Counted from the stretch's first letter, positions 28,301 through 37,290 are shown. The stretch is 64,000 nucleotides of DNA from Chrysomallon squamiferum (GCA_012295275.1 CM022673.1:3696105-3760104), one strand, 5' to 3'. Numbers and translations: made by a program. The notes: generated by a model not told the origin, from the sequence alone.

Positions 28301-31300
28301 AACTTTTTAAGACATGTACTGTTATTATTTACATATTCACACAGTGACCAAGTTTCAATGATTTTAACCATATGGATGGATCTGTATACTGACGAAATCA
28401 AAAAAAAATAATAAAAGTTTACTATGTGAACCAATAATAATAAAAAAAAGATTTTGCATGAAATTCAACAAATGGTTTAGAACCTCTACTTCTGACTAAT
28501 TTTTGACAGAATCTTCTTTTCTGGTGCCTTAAAAACATCTCACAAATTAATTCATATCTGATTCGATATATTATAATTTATAATAAAATTTCAAAATATA
28601 TTGGTCTAATGCTTATGCTAACAAAACAAAAAAACTGTTGACAAGATTTTCAGTCTCTACCAGAAAAAGAAGTTTCTGACCACGCAAATCCTTCTAGTAG
28701 CTTCAGGACAATTGTAACCTTTGGCAGGTAAAATGTTGTCTGCCTGACCAGCAAACAACATGTGGGCAAAGGGACAGTTATCTCTCTCACTCTCTCTCTC
28801 TTGGCTTTTCTCTGTGTGTGTAGGCTTAGTAGCAAAGAGTTTATTGATTGATGTCTGTGTTTAGAGTCACTAAAGAACGAATGCATAACTTGCAGATTTG
28901 GAAGAACAAGTGCTATGAACGTTTACTGGGTAATCAAACACAAACGTGTATAATGTTCTGGTGCAGTGTCAGGTCTATGTATGAAGTGGTTATGCTTTTG
29001 TGACTAACTGAATGTACGTACACAAGGACGAAAGAGAAAAGAATGCAATGTTTATTTGGAGGCAACTCAGCATATTATTTAATCAGTGGATATTATTAAG
29101 GAAGGGTAAAAGTAAATGTTTGTTTAATGATGCCTTGGCATGCACATCAGTTGAAGAATTTGGAATATTAAGATCAGATATTTGAAACATGCCCCACCAG
29201 ATCCTGGATATCAGAATCTGTCAGATTTTTATCTTTTGCAAATAATATAACTAGAAAGATCTAACTTTTCAATTTATCATAAATACTACATTATATTAAT
29301 AAAAGCAGATTTTGACATACAGTGGAACAGCACAGACCATGAAATACTGCACACATGCATACACTCAGGATCATGTAACAGATGCTGTGAGCTTGACATC
29401 ATTGTAATTTATTTATTTTTTCTAAAAAAACCCAGATCTCTACAAAGTATTCATGTCAATGAAAAAAAAAGAAAGAATGAAACTGATCATTATGATGATA
29501 GTATAAAACTAACTCTGCATGTGATTATATAATTAACAAACAGGACAAAGGAAGATGTAAAAAAAAAAAAAAAACCTCCCAAAAAGCTAGATACCCACTG
29601 CAGATATTATTATAGCTTATTACTTGGCTAGTGTTAATACAAGCAACCCTGTATATAAGGTGGGGTAATTCTGGCCCCCTTTTCCTTTCAACCTCACCTA
29701 CAGTTTCACAGAAAAAAGGAAACGACAAAATGGAGTGAATAAAGTGTAGCATATTTCTGCTTCAAAATATACAAACACTATATGCATAGTGCTTATACTT
29801 TTGAAATGGGAACCAGGTTAAAAATAGTTTTCGGGTAAATCTGGCCCCCACATTCATAATATATTTTGGTTCTCAGATTTGTTATATTGATTATTGCTAT
29901 GTAATCATTGTTTTCTACTAATAATAATTAGTCCTAATCATAATACAAGTCCGATTCAAAACTTCAATAAACTAAACTCCTTGACAAATATGACACAAGA
30001 ATACAATATCTTTCAAGTCTGAACAAGCTGGGAGTTTGAGGTTTGTGCAAGGATCAAGACAGTACCAATTTGGGCACCCATCAAATCCTATGAACTCATC
30101 TGAATTCATTCCATCATCAACTCTGCCAGAGTTCACATGATTCTTGTGTATCTACTACATCTCTGTCTTCTAGTTCAGGCTCATCACCATCAACATTTTC
30201 TTTGACAGCATCCACCTGTTGCATTTAAATTGAACTGCCATTTGGTATCTTCTTCTAGGTGTTTTGTAGTTTTGCCTCTCTTACCTTTGTTTTCTTTGCC
30301 TTTTCTTCCTCCTCCTTCTTCTTCTCTGCCAACTCTTCTTCATACAGCTTGATACTTTTTTCTTCTGTCAATGCCTCAGCATACCTCATCCTCTTGATTT
30401 TATTTGAAGTTTGACAACATGTCCCACCAGATGGACTGTTTCAATTTTTTCAAAAAACTCAAATAAAACCTGGAATGCACTATATCAATGCCAAAACTAG
30501 TGACTTCACCACCAAATATGGGGGCCAGATTTACCCCATCCAAGGGGGCCAGAATTGCCTCAAGTGGTAGAGTAAAATAAAGCACATATTTCTTGCCTGA
30601 TTACCAGATATTAATCAAGATTCTTCTGCTGAACTTGATAACTGATTATATGTTTACCTGTTATAACTTATCACTAACTTTATGTCTATAGGACTGAAAA
30701 TATAACACTCACTTTTGAAACCTCAAAATGCACTTTTTTTTTACAACCTTGTTGTTTTCATTACTTTCATGGCCACTATACTTCACATGTAAATGGTTGA
30801 TTACCTACATACTTTGTTCTAATGAGAGATAGGAAGGTTCTATTTACATTAACAAAGTTCCAGAAATCTGGACAGCGCAGTAGAACGGTTGCAAGTCATA
30901 ATATATCTTGGTGGGGTCAGAATTACCACACTTTACCCTACTTCTTTTCCAAAAACATGAAGCTGTTTGCAAACACAGTACTATTTAAAGTTCATATAAA
31001 TTAAATTAATAGGATAATTTTCAGTCAAAGTGTTGAAAATGTTTTTGAATATATACCACTACAGTGTTAAGAAAATACTCTTTTATTATGCATAAAAATT
31101 ACAAAGAGAACTTTAAAATCAAAGTAAAATGAACTGCAAAAATTTCAGCACTAAACATAATTTCTTAATTTAATCAACAGGACCATTTTTGGATGATTTA
31201 CTGAAGATGCTGACAATATTCTTGAATTAAATATATACCTCCATTTTTTCAATCACATTAAGTAAAAAGTATTAAGCAAGTTTGTATAAAGAAAATACCA

Positions 31301-33177
31301 AAACCAAAATAAATACAATGACATTCTGACATTAAGAATTTAAAAGTTTTATCACTAAAAATAACAATACCCTTGATTTACAAAAAAAAAAAAAAATAAA
31401 AAAGAGAAGAAAGAAGCATACATCATAGAACTAACAATTACAACAAACAAATCAACCCCAAAGAAAAAAAGAATTAAAAAAACTGACCAAAAAAAATGAC
31501 AACTGATTAATGAATTAAAAAATGTAAATAATTTTATTCCACAACTAATTATTGATCAGAAATGATAACGCTCAGAATAACATTTAATTAAATGATAATA
31601 ATAACTGTTACAGCTTGGGGACATGGTTTGCACATATTACCAAATATACATGTGAATGACATTCATTTGTACGCAGGGTCAAAATATGCTACACAATCAG
31701 AATGTTATAACAGATTCATATAATCATAGACTATACATAATTATTCCTCATATATACACTGTCTTCTAAGAAGGTGAGCAGATAAAATAAACAAAAATAA
31801 TAATAATAAAGTGTAAAAGTCAATGCATTTCTAAGATTTAATGAAAATAAGGTTTTAAAATTCCCTCTCCTCCGATAACAGATGGTTCAAGTTTACTGTG
31901 ACAAATTGTTGTGTTCTAACTTCATGAACAAAATTTATAGTTTAAATAAAAATAGCATTTGGTTTTATTATTTTTTAAAACATTATTTATTTTACAAATT
32001 AAAGTCAAACTATTTTAAATACTGTTTGCAAGGTCTTTTTTTTTTTTTTTTTTTTTCATTTAATTTAAAGTTTTCATTATATAATGGGATATTGGGATTG
32101 ATTTACTTGAAGAATGTAGTAAAAAGAAAATCTTCAGTAATGGTCTTGCTGTTTATAATTATAAAAACTGCAGTATGTTCAGATAAAGTCTTTTAATCTT
32201 TTTATAGTTTAATCAATCTTTTCTTCAATATAATACATAGGTGCGGTAAATGAAAAATAAAATTCACCACATCATATATATATTGCGATAATTATGTTGC
32301 CAAACTAGAAGGAAAAAAAAACAAAAAAAACCATCAACCTAGCAGGCTATTTTACTGCTTAAGTGAGTCAGTGAAAGTGCTAAAAAGAAAATATGTGCTG
32401 GTAATTGAAACAAAGTCAAAAACTTTTTATATATATTTTTTATGGTGTTAAGAGTTGAAATATAGTGATCTCTAACCTACCTTATGCTAAAGCAATTGAA
32501 CTGCATATCTTGTATCAAGCAACTGCTTTCAATAAAACTATTTTTAAAACGAAACTATTATTCATTATCCATTACCTTCACAAAACATAGTGGACTCTGA
32601 TGGTTGGGTTTTTTCCCATTAAATAAAGAAATCTTTTTTAAAAAAGGCAAAGAAGTTGTAAAATACATACTATTCTGATACTTGCACTTGTATATTACTG
32701 AAAATGACTTTTTTGTATACAATTACATTTTTTTTTAATTTAAAAAAAAAAGAAGAAAAAAGTTGAATACATACCGAGCTGATCTTTGCAGATATACATC
32801 AGTTTTTCAGCAGACTGAACTTTTGTTGCAACACACCTCTTCGCATAGGGCTCTGTCCGTCCTGTCTTAAAGGGCAGAAATGATACATCATCTATGAACT
32901 CTGTCTGTTCCACAACTTGAAAGGTAAAATTGTTCCCTTCGTCTGTCTTGGTTACATCGCCCCAGTAGAGGAAGTGGTCATTGTTGATGACCCTGCCAGC
33001 AAAGTCACTCTGGCTGAGGACAGAGATGTGCTCCTGATGGTATCTATCTGCCACCTGATAGATGAAACGGTTACACAAGCAAGATTTGCCCACTCCATAC
33101 TGCCCTTTCTCCTTTTCGGTACCTGACAACCCTATCACACTGACATTAAACGACCTACCATCACTCTTCTTGGCCAT
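616..33177 (-). CDS. ARHGAP35/ARHGAP5-like: p190 RhoGAP gene, coding span (24 exons, 3' end off window)
   Basis: This gene encodes a Rho GTPase-activating protein that switches off RhoA at the membrane and cytoskeleton. The 24 exons join in frame to about 1,569 codons. Domain order by residue: GTPase 1-245 (P-loop [11 protein letters not shown]), FF repeats ~250-535, pseudo-GTPase 1 ~590-765, pseudo-GTPase 2 ~780-925, a Ser/Tyr-rich middle, a Lys/Glu-rich segment ~1420-1465, and RhoGAP from ~1475 with the arginine finger in GIYRIPG (Arg ~1508). This order is unique to the p190 family. Human p190A has 1,499 residues in total, so the middle region here is longer. The start ATG (33177) has an in-frame TAG 16 codons upstream and a good context (AGAATGG). 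The rest of RhoGAP and the C-terminus lie beyond position 1. One ancestral gene is expected in an invertebrate, so the two vertebrate paralogue names cannot be told apart. Confidence 0.95.
1452..1529 (-). CDS. ARHGAP35/ARHGAP5-like: p190 RhoGAP exon 22 (arginine-finger exon)
   Basis: Residues ~1500-1525. It reads [20 protein letters not shown]. The GIYR arginine is the catalytic finger inserted into Rho's active site; human p190 reads GIYRVSGNKSEME. The key residue is intact, so an active GAP is predicted. Acceptor TTAAAACACAG, donor G|GTTTGT. Confidence 0.96.
1811..1832. repeat. Perfect 22-bp palindrome
   Basis: CTTTATTTTGA joined to its exact reverse complement, centred on the GATC. It lies in the p190 intron between exons 21 and 22, and places AATAAA on both strands. 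Function unknown. Confidence 0.8.
1944..2115 (-). CDS. ARHGAP35/ARHGAP5-like: p190 RhoGAP exon 21 (charged helix and RhoGAP start)
   Basis: Residues ~1443-1499. It begins [20 protein letters not shown], then [19 protein letters not shown], the first RhoGAP helix (human PIPIFIERCIEYIEATG). Acceptor TCTTTGCAG, donor G|GTAATG. A 34-nt T tract (sense) lies about 40 nt upstream of the acceptor. Confidence 0.95.
2116..5603 (-). other. p190 intron 20
   Basis: 3.5 kb of AT-rich sequence with A runs, (TG)n at 3794 and (CA)n at 4142. The open frames here are low complexity, and I see no further exon. Confidence 0.8.
5604..5753 (-). CDS. ARHGAP35/ARHGAP5-like: p190 RhoGAP exon 20 (charged segment before RhoGAP)
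   Basis: Residues ~1393-1442, 150 nt, phase 0 both sides. It starts [20 protein letters not shown], then [18 protein letters not shown] and [11 protein letters not shown]. The second half is an alternating Lys/Arg/Glu segment likely to form a charged helix. Acceptor TTTCTAG, donor GAG|GTTTGT. Its symmetry allows skipping. Confidence 0.87.
7505..7566. repeat. Two-copy 38-bp direct repeat in p190 intron 19
   Basis: GATACTGAAAGGATACAACA occurs at 7505 and 7543 with identical sequence, separated by CTCGATACTGAATACTG. Confidence 0.85.
7638..7888 (-). CDS. ARHGAP35/ARHGAP5-like: p190 RhoGAP exon 19
   Basis: Residues ~1309-1392. It reads [20 protein letters not shown] then [18 protein letters not shown], which aligns with the basic human RRRNILRSLRRNTKK stretch. 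It ends [11 protein letters not shown]. Acceptor TTTTTTTTCAG, donor CGG|GTAAGT, phase 0 out. Confidence 0.92.
8078..8269 (-). CDS. ARHGAP35/ARHGAP5-like: p190 RhoGAP exon 18
   Basis: Residues ~1245-1308. It starts [20 protein letters not shown], matching human GSDSEMDTSSLERGRK, then basic [18 protein letters not shown]. Acceptor TTTGTTGAAG, donor G|GTGAGC. Confidence 0.93.
8654..8765 (-). CDS. ARHGAP35/ARHGAP5-like: p190 RhoGAP exon 17
   Basis: Residues ~1208-1244. It reads [20 protein letters not shown] and ends SRQKNKG. This looks like the human segment [20 protein letters not shown], with the tyrosine in the same relative place but without a following YxxP. Acceptor TCTGTACAG, donor G|GTAAAT. 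Confidence 0.88.
9824..9901 (-). CDS. ARHGAP35/ARHGAP5-like: p190 RhoGAP exon 16 (short linker exon)
   Basis: Residues ~1182-1207, 26 codons, phase 0 both sides. It reads [20 protein letters not shown] then DYCTVK. A 31-nt T tract (sense strand) lies just upstream of the GCATTTCCAG acceptor. Donor AAG|GTAAAT. Because it is symmetric it could be skipped without a frameshift. Confidence 0.87.
9915..10119. repeat. Long A runs upstream of p190 exon 16
   Basis: A runs at 9915-9945 and 10086-10119; T runs in the sense strand. Others of 20 or more lie at 2155-2188, 6020-6045, 9582-9611, 17362-17394, 35271-35290, 35309-35333, 38462-38487 and 39849-39877. Confidence 0.95.
10957..11165 (-). CDS. ARHGAP35/ARHGAP5-like: p190 RhoGAP exon 15 (His/Asn-rich linker)
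   Basis: Residues ~1112-1181. It starts [20 protein letters not shown] and ends [10 protein letters not shown]. Its higher GC and clean open frame stand out from the flanking introns. Acceptor TTTATATTCAG, donor CAG|GTGAGA. Only the phase 1-in, 0-out frame joins both neighbours; a longer open frame in another phase here is a shadow. Confidence 0.87.
11166..15480 (-). other. p190 intron 14
   Basis: 4.3 kb, very AT-rich. It holds (AAAT)n at 11226-11259, a T run at 11351-11374, a drifting AAAATATTTCTAAAC-like repeat at 11985-12200, and (AAAAT)n at 13478-13533. No exon is seen. Confidence 0.8.
15481..15645 (-). CDS. ARHGAP35/ARHGAP5-like: p190 RhoGAP exon 14 (Ser-rich linker)
   Basis: Residues ~1057-1111. 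It reads [20 protein letters not shown], then [20 protein letters not shown] and ends TQSEEEGG. It is disordered and rich in Ser and Glu. Acceptor CTGGTTTTCAG, donor G|GTGATT. It is placed by phase and position, since homology to vertebrates is weak here. Confidence 0.85.
16381..16571 (-). CDS. ARHGAP35/ARHGAP5-like: p190 RhoGAP exon 13 (middle region, YDQP motif)
   Basis: Residues ~993-1056. It reads [20 protein letters not shown], then [20 protein letters not shown] and [11 protein letters not shown]. It is dense in Tyr with acidic or Ser neighbours, as expected of an unstructured signalling linker. Acceptor TTGTTTTCCAG, donor G|GTAATT. Confidence 0.9.
16725..17050. repeat. Degenerate ~22-bp tandem repeat filling p190 intron 12
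   Basis: Repeated ATCATGATCTTCAAAATTAA-like units with heavy drift occupy most of the intron between exons 12 and 13, broken by an A run and a CAT run. Confidence 0.75.
17073..17271 (-). CDS. ARHGAP35/ARHGAP5-like: p190 RhoGAP exon 12 (middle region, YEDP motif)
   Basis: Residues ~927-992. It starts [20 protein letters not shown], which follows human [28 protein letters not shown] follows and aligns with human DIEPPSYSLF, then a proline-rich [11 protein letters not shown]. The tyrosine in YEDP has a YxxP context. Acceptor TTCCTTCACAG, donor AG|GTGATT. Confidence 0.92.
17272..20836 (-). other. p190 intron 11
   Basis: 3.6 kb of AT-rich sequence. The only exon-like element is the 33-nt microexon candidate at 19416-19448. 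An A run and an (ATT)n tract lie close to exon 12. Confidence 0.8.
19416..19448 (-). CDS. p190 RhoGAP candidate cassette microexon (33 nt)
   Basis: A 33-nt block sits between a good acceptor (TTTCCTTCTACAG) and donor (T|GTGAGC), and lies in the ~3.6 kb intron between exons 11 and 12. It is phase 1 on both sides, so inclusion adds exactly 11 residues ([11 protein letters not shown], then Ser instead of Thr at the joint) without a stop. It would insert a CxxC pair just before the YAPFFQTAW segment. No homology supports it; only splice signals and phase do. Confidence 0.4.
20837..21018 (-). CDS. ARHGAP35/ARHGAP5-like: p190 RhoGAP exon 11 (end of pseudo-GTPase 2)
   Basis: Residues ~866-926. It reads [20 protein letters not shown], then [20 protein letters not shown]. 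This matches human SREQLTEGEEIAQEIDGRF. Acceptor TTATTAAAG, donor A|GTAAGT, phase 1. It can join either the microexon at 19448 or exon 12 directly. Confidence 0.93.
21589..21846 (-). CDS. ARHGAP35/ARHGAP5-like: p190 RhoGAP exon 10 (pseudo-GTPase 2)
   Basis: Residues ~780-865. It has [20 protein letters not shown], then [18 protein letters not shown] and [19 protein letters not shown]. The last stretch is nearly identical to human [19 protein letters not shown]. Acceptor GAATTCCAG, donor AG|GTAAGA. Confidence 0.96.
22200..22361 (-). CDS. ARHGAP35/ARHGAP5-like: p190 RhoGAP exon 9 (pseudo-GTPase 1 end)
   Basis: Residues ~726-779. It reads [20 protein letters not shown], then [14 protein letters not shown] and AEPDIK. 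It corresponds to the human segment with EKQISQVLKGLLDSKRN and the DLRIVMC start of the next domain. Acceptor TTCTATAG, donor AA|GTATAG. Confidence 0.92.
22746..22944 (-). CDS. ARHGAP35/ARHGAP5-like: p190 RhoGAP exon 8 (pseudo-GTPase 1)
   Basis: Residues ~660-725. It begins [20 protein letters not shown], almost the human GCLCLYNSKESLSYV, and continues to [11 protein letters not shown]. Acceptor TTCACACAG, donor AG|GTATTT. A longer open frame running left from here is intron read-through. Confidence 0.94.
23560..23683 (-). CDS. ARHGAP35/ARHGAP5-like: p190 RhoGAP exon 7 (pseudo-GTPase 1)
   Basis: Residues ~619-659. It reads [20 protein letters not shown], then [20 protein letters not shown]. 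This follows human [20 protein letters not shown] and its PIEGNV. Acceptor TTACTTCAG, donor G|GTGAGT. Confidence 0.92.
24064..24172 (-). CDS. ARHGAP35/ARHGAP5-like: p190 RhoGAP exon 6 (pseudo-GTPase 1 start)
   Basis: Residues ~582-618. It ends [20 protein letters not shown], matching human INLVILGKDGLARELANEI. The GKEG stretch replaces a working P-loop, as expected for a pseudo-GTPase that does not bind nucleotide. Acceptor AATTCAG, donor GTAAGT, phase 0 out. Confidence 0.92.
24464..24616 (-). CDS. ARHGAP35/ARHGAP5-like: p190 RhoGAP exon 5 (end of FF region)
   Basis: Residues ~531-581, reading [20 protein letters not shown] then [20 protein letters not shown]. It aligns with the human FKALQKLQAERDALILKHI segment and the Cys-containing link to the first pseudo-GTPase. 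Acceptor TACTTTAG, donor AAG|GTTATA. Confidence 0.93.
26056..26349 (-). CDS. ARHGAP35/ARHGAP5-like: p190 RhoGAP exon 4 (FF repeats 3-4)
   Basis: Residues ~433-530. It reads [20 protein letters not shown], then [18 protein letters not shown] and [14 protein letters not shown]. This parallels the human segment around TPGKPWEEARSF. Acceptor TTTATCAG, donor AAG|GTAGAA, phase 2. Confidence 0.95.
26694..26915 (-). CDS. ARHGAP35/ARHGAP5-like: p190 RhoGAP exon 3 (FF repeat)
   Basis: Residues ~359-432, too split to show as a long ORF. After a TTTTCAG acceptor it reads [20 protein letters not shown]. The W...FF spacing gives the FF domain its name. It ends [11 protein letters not shown] with donor GTATGT, phase 2 on both sides. 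Confidence 0.93.
27316..27988 (-). CDS. ARHGAP35/ARHGAP5-like: p190 RhoGAP exon 2 (GTPase C-terminal half and first FF repeat)
   Basis: Residues ~135-358, the longest exon. It starts [20 protein letters not shown], and the acceptor is CCCCACAG. The base-recognition motif reads TKHD where canonical GTPases have NKxD and human p190 has TKCD. It is followed by the ETSA motif. The second half ([11 protein letters not shown] through [10 protein letters not shown]) matches the first FF repeat. The donor is AG|GTTAGT, phase 2. Confidence 0.96.
27989..32774 (-). other. p190 intron 1
   Basis: 4.8 kb. It holds the pogo-like remnant at 29.65-30.95 kb. The rest is AT-rich with no coding signal. A T run lies at 32038-32056. 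Confidence 0.8.
29650..30945 (-). mobile_element. Decayed pogo-like DNA transposon in p190 intron 1
   Basis: Inverted ends share GGGGTAATTCTGGCCCC: left at about 29661, right (inverted) at 30526-30560, with a third, weaker inverted match at 30910-30940 (GTGGTAATTCTGACCCC). Between them, minus-strand frames keep two pogo-like features. One is [13 protein letters not shown] followed by an acidic/basic helix (about 30400-30255). The other is a cysteine/tryptophan cluster, [13 protein letters not shown] then FLCHICQ (30112-29972), like the zinc finger that ends many invertebrate pogo transposases. Frames are broken by stops and the DDE core is gone. Which right end is the true one is uncertain. 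Confidence 0.6.
32775..33177 (-). CDS. ARHGAP35/ARHGAP5-like: p190 RhoGAP exon 1 (GTPase domain, N-terminal half)
   Basis: Residues 1-134. The reading starts [20 protein letters not shown] and contains the family's unusual P-loop with a Glu/Lys insert before GVGKS. Further on are [11 protein letters not shown], the conserved [10 protein letters not shown] and [14 protein letters not shown], all p190 hallmarks. The donor is GTATGT, and one base (G) is carried into exon 2. Confidence 0.96.
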
Positions 33178-33711
33178 TCTATATCCTTGTAGCAATCTTT
33201 TTAGTGTGTAATACCATTCCTATATCCCATGCTTGTGTTACAAGAATGGTAGAAATTGGTATGCCTCTTCAGAATGAATTAAAAATATTTTTTCTTTTCT
33301 ATTTTCACTTCATCGTTTACTTTTTCATAAATATTCCTTTAAAGAAAAAACCGAACATCTGTCAAAATTTTTTTATAATCCTTAAAAAAAAAAAAAAAAA
33401 AAGTAACTGAAATATCCCTACACCAATTAATAGATAAACAGAAATATTTTTCTACAATTAACTTCCTGGTCAGTATGTTCATCAGAGAGTGGTGTAAACA
33501 TAATTTCTTAGTGGAACATTTTCCCTACACAATGGATACTGCACTTTGTAATCCTTTCAGGCCATCTTTATCACGATATAATTACATCTACACAATCGAA
33601 TCTGGATATCCATGAGCAATCAGGGACTGAATTTAGACATTTCCTCACTATTCATAACAAACAGCAGTGGACACAATATGTTTCTGCATTCAGTACTCCA
33701 TTCGTCCTAAT
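33178..33711 (-). other. p190 RhoGAP 5' UTR part of the first coding exon
   Basis: A strong acceptor (ATTTTTCTTGCAG) ends at 33712, about 530 nt upstream of the start codon. An in-frame TAG precedes the ATG. The stretch has several short upstream ATGs. The 5' boundary is inferred from this acceptor only; an unspliced transcript starting nearby is the alternative. Confidence 0.5.
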
Positions 33712-35302
33712 CTGCAAGAAAAATAAAAGGTTAAAGTTAACAGATGATAATAACAGTGCATAAACAGCTTTGACAGAAATCAAAAGGTTGGGAGTGGTCA
33801 TTAATATTTTCAACTTGTTACAGAGAAGAAGAAGAATGAAAAAAGACTTTTGCTTTGAGGTTGTTCCAGTAGTAAGAAATAATTGTAGCAGACAGCAATG
33901 AAGACGTATTATGATATTTGTGTTGTTAGTGCTAACTGTGAAGCGATGTTGGCAATGCTAGTATTTGTTTTGTATTGGTTTTGCAAGTTGTGTAATATGG
34001 TCGCAGTAGTGGTAGTAGTAATAGCAGCAACAACAGTAGTAGTAGCTGCTGTAGTTGCTGTGACAATAGTTTTAGTAATAATGTTAGTAATGCTAGCATC
34101 AGCAATAGCTTTAACACTTAATATTTTTAATAAGCTTAAAAATAATACTTGTAGAAGTATTACTGATGGGGATTTGATGGAATGAAGGATGGTCAGACAG
34201 AATAATTTTCATGTTTTTCTTCCCAGCAGAATAATTAATTATACATTCCTTTCACTGAAAAACAACAACAACCAAATAAATAAAGCAATTAGTGAAGAAC
34301 TAGGAAAAGATAATATAACTAGGTTATTGAGATATAACAAACTTCTCAATTTCAACTTTCTAGGAAACATACATGTCCATGTTTGTTCAATAAACCCACT
34401 CTTCGGAAACTTCCAATACTAAATCAATTAGATAGGTTTAGATGGCAAAATCTATTCCTTACAGGTAAATTATTCAGCAGCTTAACCTGATAATACTTTT
34501 ATTCCTACATAAAAAAACAATCTGAATGTTTATGAGTACTTTGTGAAATTAATGCTTTGCTCAGAAGTACATTTAAAAAAAAAATGAAATTGTATAAATA
34601 AAAATTAAAAAAATTAAAATAAAAATTAAAATAATTGAAAAAATAAAAAATTAAAAAATTATTATTATTATTGAAATTATTCTGAATTTTTAAACATACT
34701 TTTAGCTTTATGCTGAAACACAAATGTAATCTAACCAACTTATGGAAATTATTTATACTTATGTATATATTTACACAATGTATGTGTGTATATGTAAGCA
34801 CCTGTGTAGGTACATAAAAATATTAACATTCTGAAATCATTAAAAACAGCATATAAGATGATAAAATAAAATAAAATAAAATAAGAGAAAAAACAACAGA
34901 CATACTCATACAACATAAACACACACACTCATAAATGAAACAACCCTGACACAGCAAGTGAACTTATTCTTAAAGGATTCAATGTTAATTACATGAGTCA
35001 CTAATCTATAATTCCTAGAGTATGTTGTGATGAGCAGTGTAACTGTATGACAGAACCCTCCTACGTGCATTTTCTTAGTGTAAGAATAAGCCAACACCTG
35101 CGTATCACTTCATGTGAGTTAATTGTATTATGCACTGTGTGAACCATGCAGATGCATGTTGCACTATGTAACCCTAAACTTAGTTCTTGACAAATTTTAA
35201 AAATATATATCCCTGACTAAAATTAAATTTAAAATAAATAAATAAATAAATAAATAAAGACAGTAAAAAAAAAAAAAAAAAAAAAAAAAATCAATTAATA
35301 AC

Positions 35303-35336
<34 letters not shown>

Positions 35337-36057
35337 AGAAAAATAAAAAGAACAAATTAATAATAATAAAATAAATAAAAAATAAAAATAAATAAATATA
35401 TGCTTAAGTTTTATGATCTCTTCATTATAAATAAGAAAGAAATAGGGGAAAATTTTATGTGTATTTAAATATTTTTTATATCTGAAGACTATTTTAATAT
35501 AAACTGATAAATATGTGAAATGGTAACAAATGTGTTATTTAATCTCTGTATGCAAATATAATTGGTATAATTCAAACAATTTCAATTACTTCCTTATTTT
35601 TTTGTCTTCAAAGTGGAACATACACAAACAAATCCATTTTTTATTTATTTATTTTTATCAATTTCACATCAGTTACCATACTTTTTAATATAACTAAAAG
35701 TAAATTTCATTCCAAAACTCAAAGAAATGATAATACTGAAGTATATGTTTCTGTTAAAACATATAAATGCATGCAGGTTTGCTACTGCCAAAACATCATG
35801 TGGTTTTCCATTATGAAATATGAATATTCTCTACAATGGATGTCTTTTATATCATGGAATGTTTCTAAATCTCAACAGAACAGTACAAAAGACTAATTAA
35901 TAATTTGTTAATACAATCAATACAGCATGATTACTATTTCAGTCTAATGGGATTCCGTGTTTGTCATGTGAACTGATATGTATGCTGAGAATATGATCAT
36001 TCATACAGAACTTGTTCATTCACATAACATAACCTAAATTTAACCCAGCATAATTAT

Positions 36058-36235
36058 AAAATAAAAATAAAAATAAAAATAAAAATAAAATAAAATAAAA
36101 TAAAATAAAATAAAATAAAATAAAATAAAATAAAATAAAATAAAATAAAATAAAATAAAATAAAATAAAATAAAATAAAATAAAATAAAATAAAATAAAA
36201 TAAAATTAAATAAAATTAAATTAAAATTAAAAGAA
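36058..36235. repeat. (AAAAT)n array, about 170 bp
   Basis: Pure ATAAA/AAAAT pentamers for over thirty repeats, degrading at both ends into AAAAAT and AAATT. Smaller arrays of the same unit lie at 13478-13533 and 34860-34884. Confidence 0.97.
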
Positions 36236-37259
36236 AATAAAAATATATTAAATTAACAAAAACAAGCACACGAAATGCAATTTTGACCAATCCCAATGAA
36301 TTAAAATGATATACCAGTACCACTGAATTAAAATAAAATTAAACCAAGTATATCCATACTTTAAAGAAACTGCTTCATCATAATGTAACCTCTGTGAATA
36401 CTACAAAAGATTCAGTCAGAACAACACATTTATATAAGATACAAACCCAAAGTTAAATCCAGCAATTTTTAGCTTGCTCACATATGAAACAAAATGTGAA
36501 CTTGAAGCACAGTCTGTATACCGCATTCATGCATGACACAAAAGATGAACTAAATCCAGCCCCATTCAGTTAGTTTTAAGATAAAAATCAGGCTGTAGTA
36601 CATGCATACCAAATGATATTAAAAATAACAATATCTCTACAAAGATATCTCTGGAAATTATCACTCAGAGTGAGAAGAAAAAAAAGAAACAAATAAACAT
36701 GTGTTCAGTTTTGCCTTTGATCTTTTCTTTTTTGAACTGTATTTAGTATTTTTAACAGAACAAGCAAAACTAATGCATCAGTCCCCTGCTGTGAGAAACA
36801 GTTTGGTGAAATGTTTATCAAAATTCTAATCACAATGATAAATATTATCAGATGGTGACTGCACGTGTTCAACAGAGAGGAAACCTGCTTAGTCACTGGA
36901 TGGACTAATTCCACTAATAAGCAAGATAATGTTCAGTGAGGAAATCCAATACCATGACCTTTGGCATTTCAACTGATGAATGGAAAATAACTTCAGAGGT
37001 TTCTTCAAGACAAATCAATTAAACAATCCCAGCTGAATGTTTCATAATCAGATAGGTAACAAAATACAATTCTTCACTTTAATTTTTTTTCAGCTTCTAA
37101 GCTTTTGTCACAGTTTTCTGTAGAGTGTATGTGTGTGACATGGGGAGGTATGTGAATTCATAAAAACTGCATTGTAAAAAATGTCCCTCTACCCCAGCTC
37201 CGTTCATTCTTTATTCTAAAATCATTCCAACTCATGTTTAAAAAAACTGAAAAAAATGA

Positions 37260-37290
<31 letters not shown>

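Noticed and set aside
28650-28886. 78-codon minus-strand frame in p190 intron 1
   Set aside because: No family similarity; it overlaps a CT-rich tract and lies in an intron whose ends are fixed by strong phase-matched exons.
33898-34185. Val/Ala-rich hydrophobic frame resembling a membrane protein
   Set aside because: It comes from repeated GTA/GCA triplets, and the opposite strand gives a Leu repeat. Low complexity, no homologue recognised.
34505-34801. 98-codon minus-strand Phe/Asn-rich frame
   Set aside because: Produced by AAATT-type low-complexity sequence; no splice or family support.
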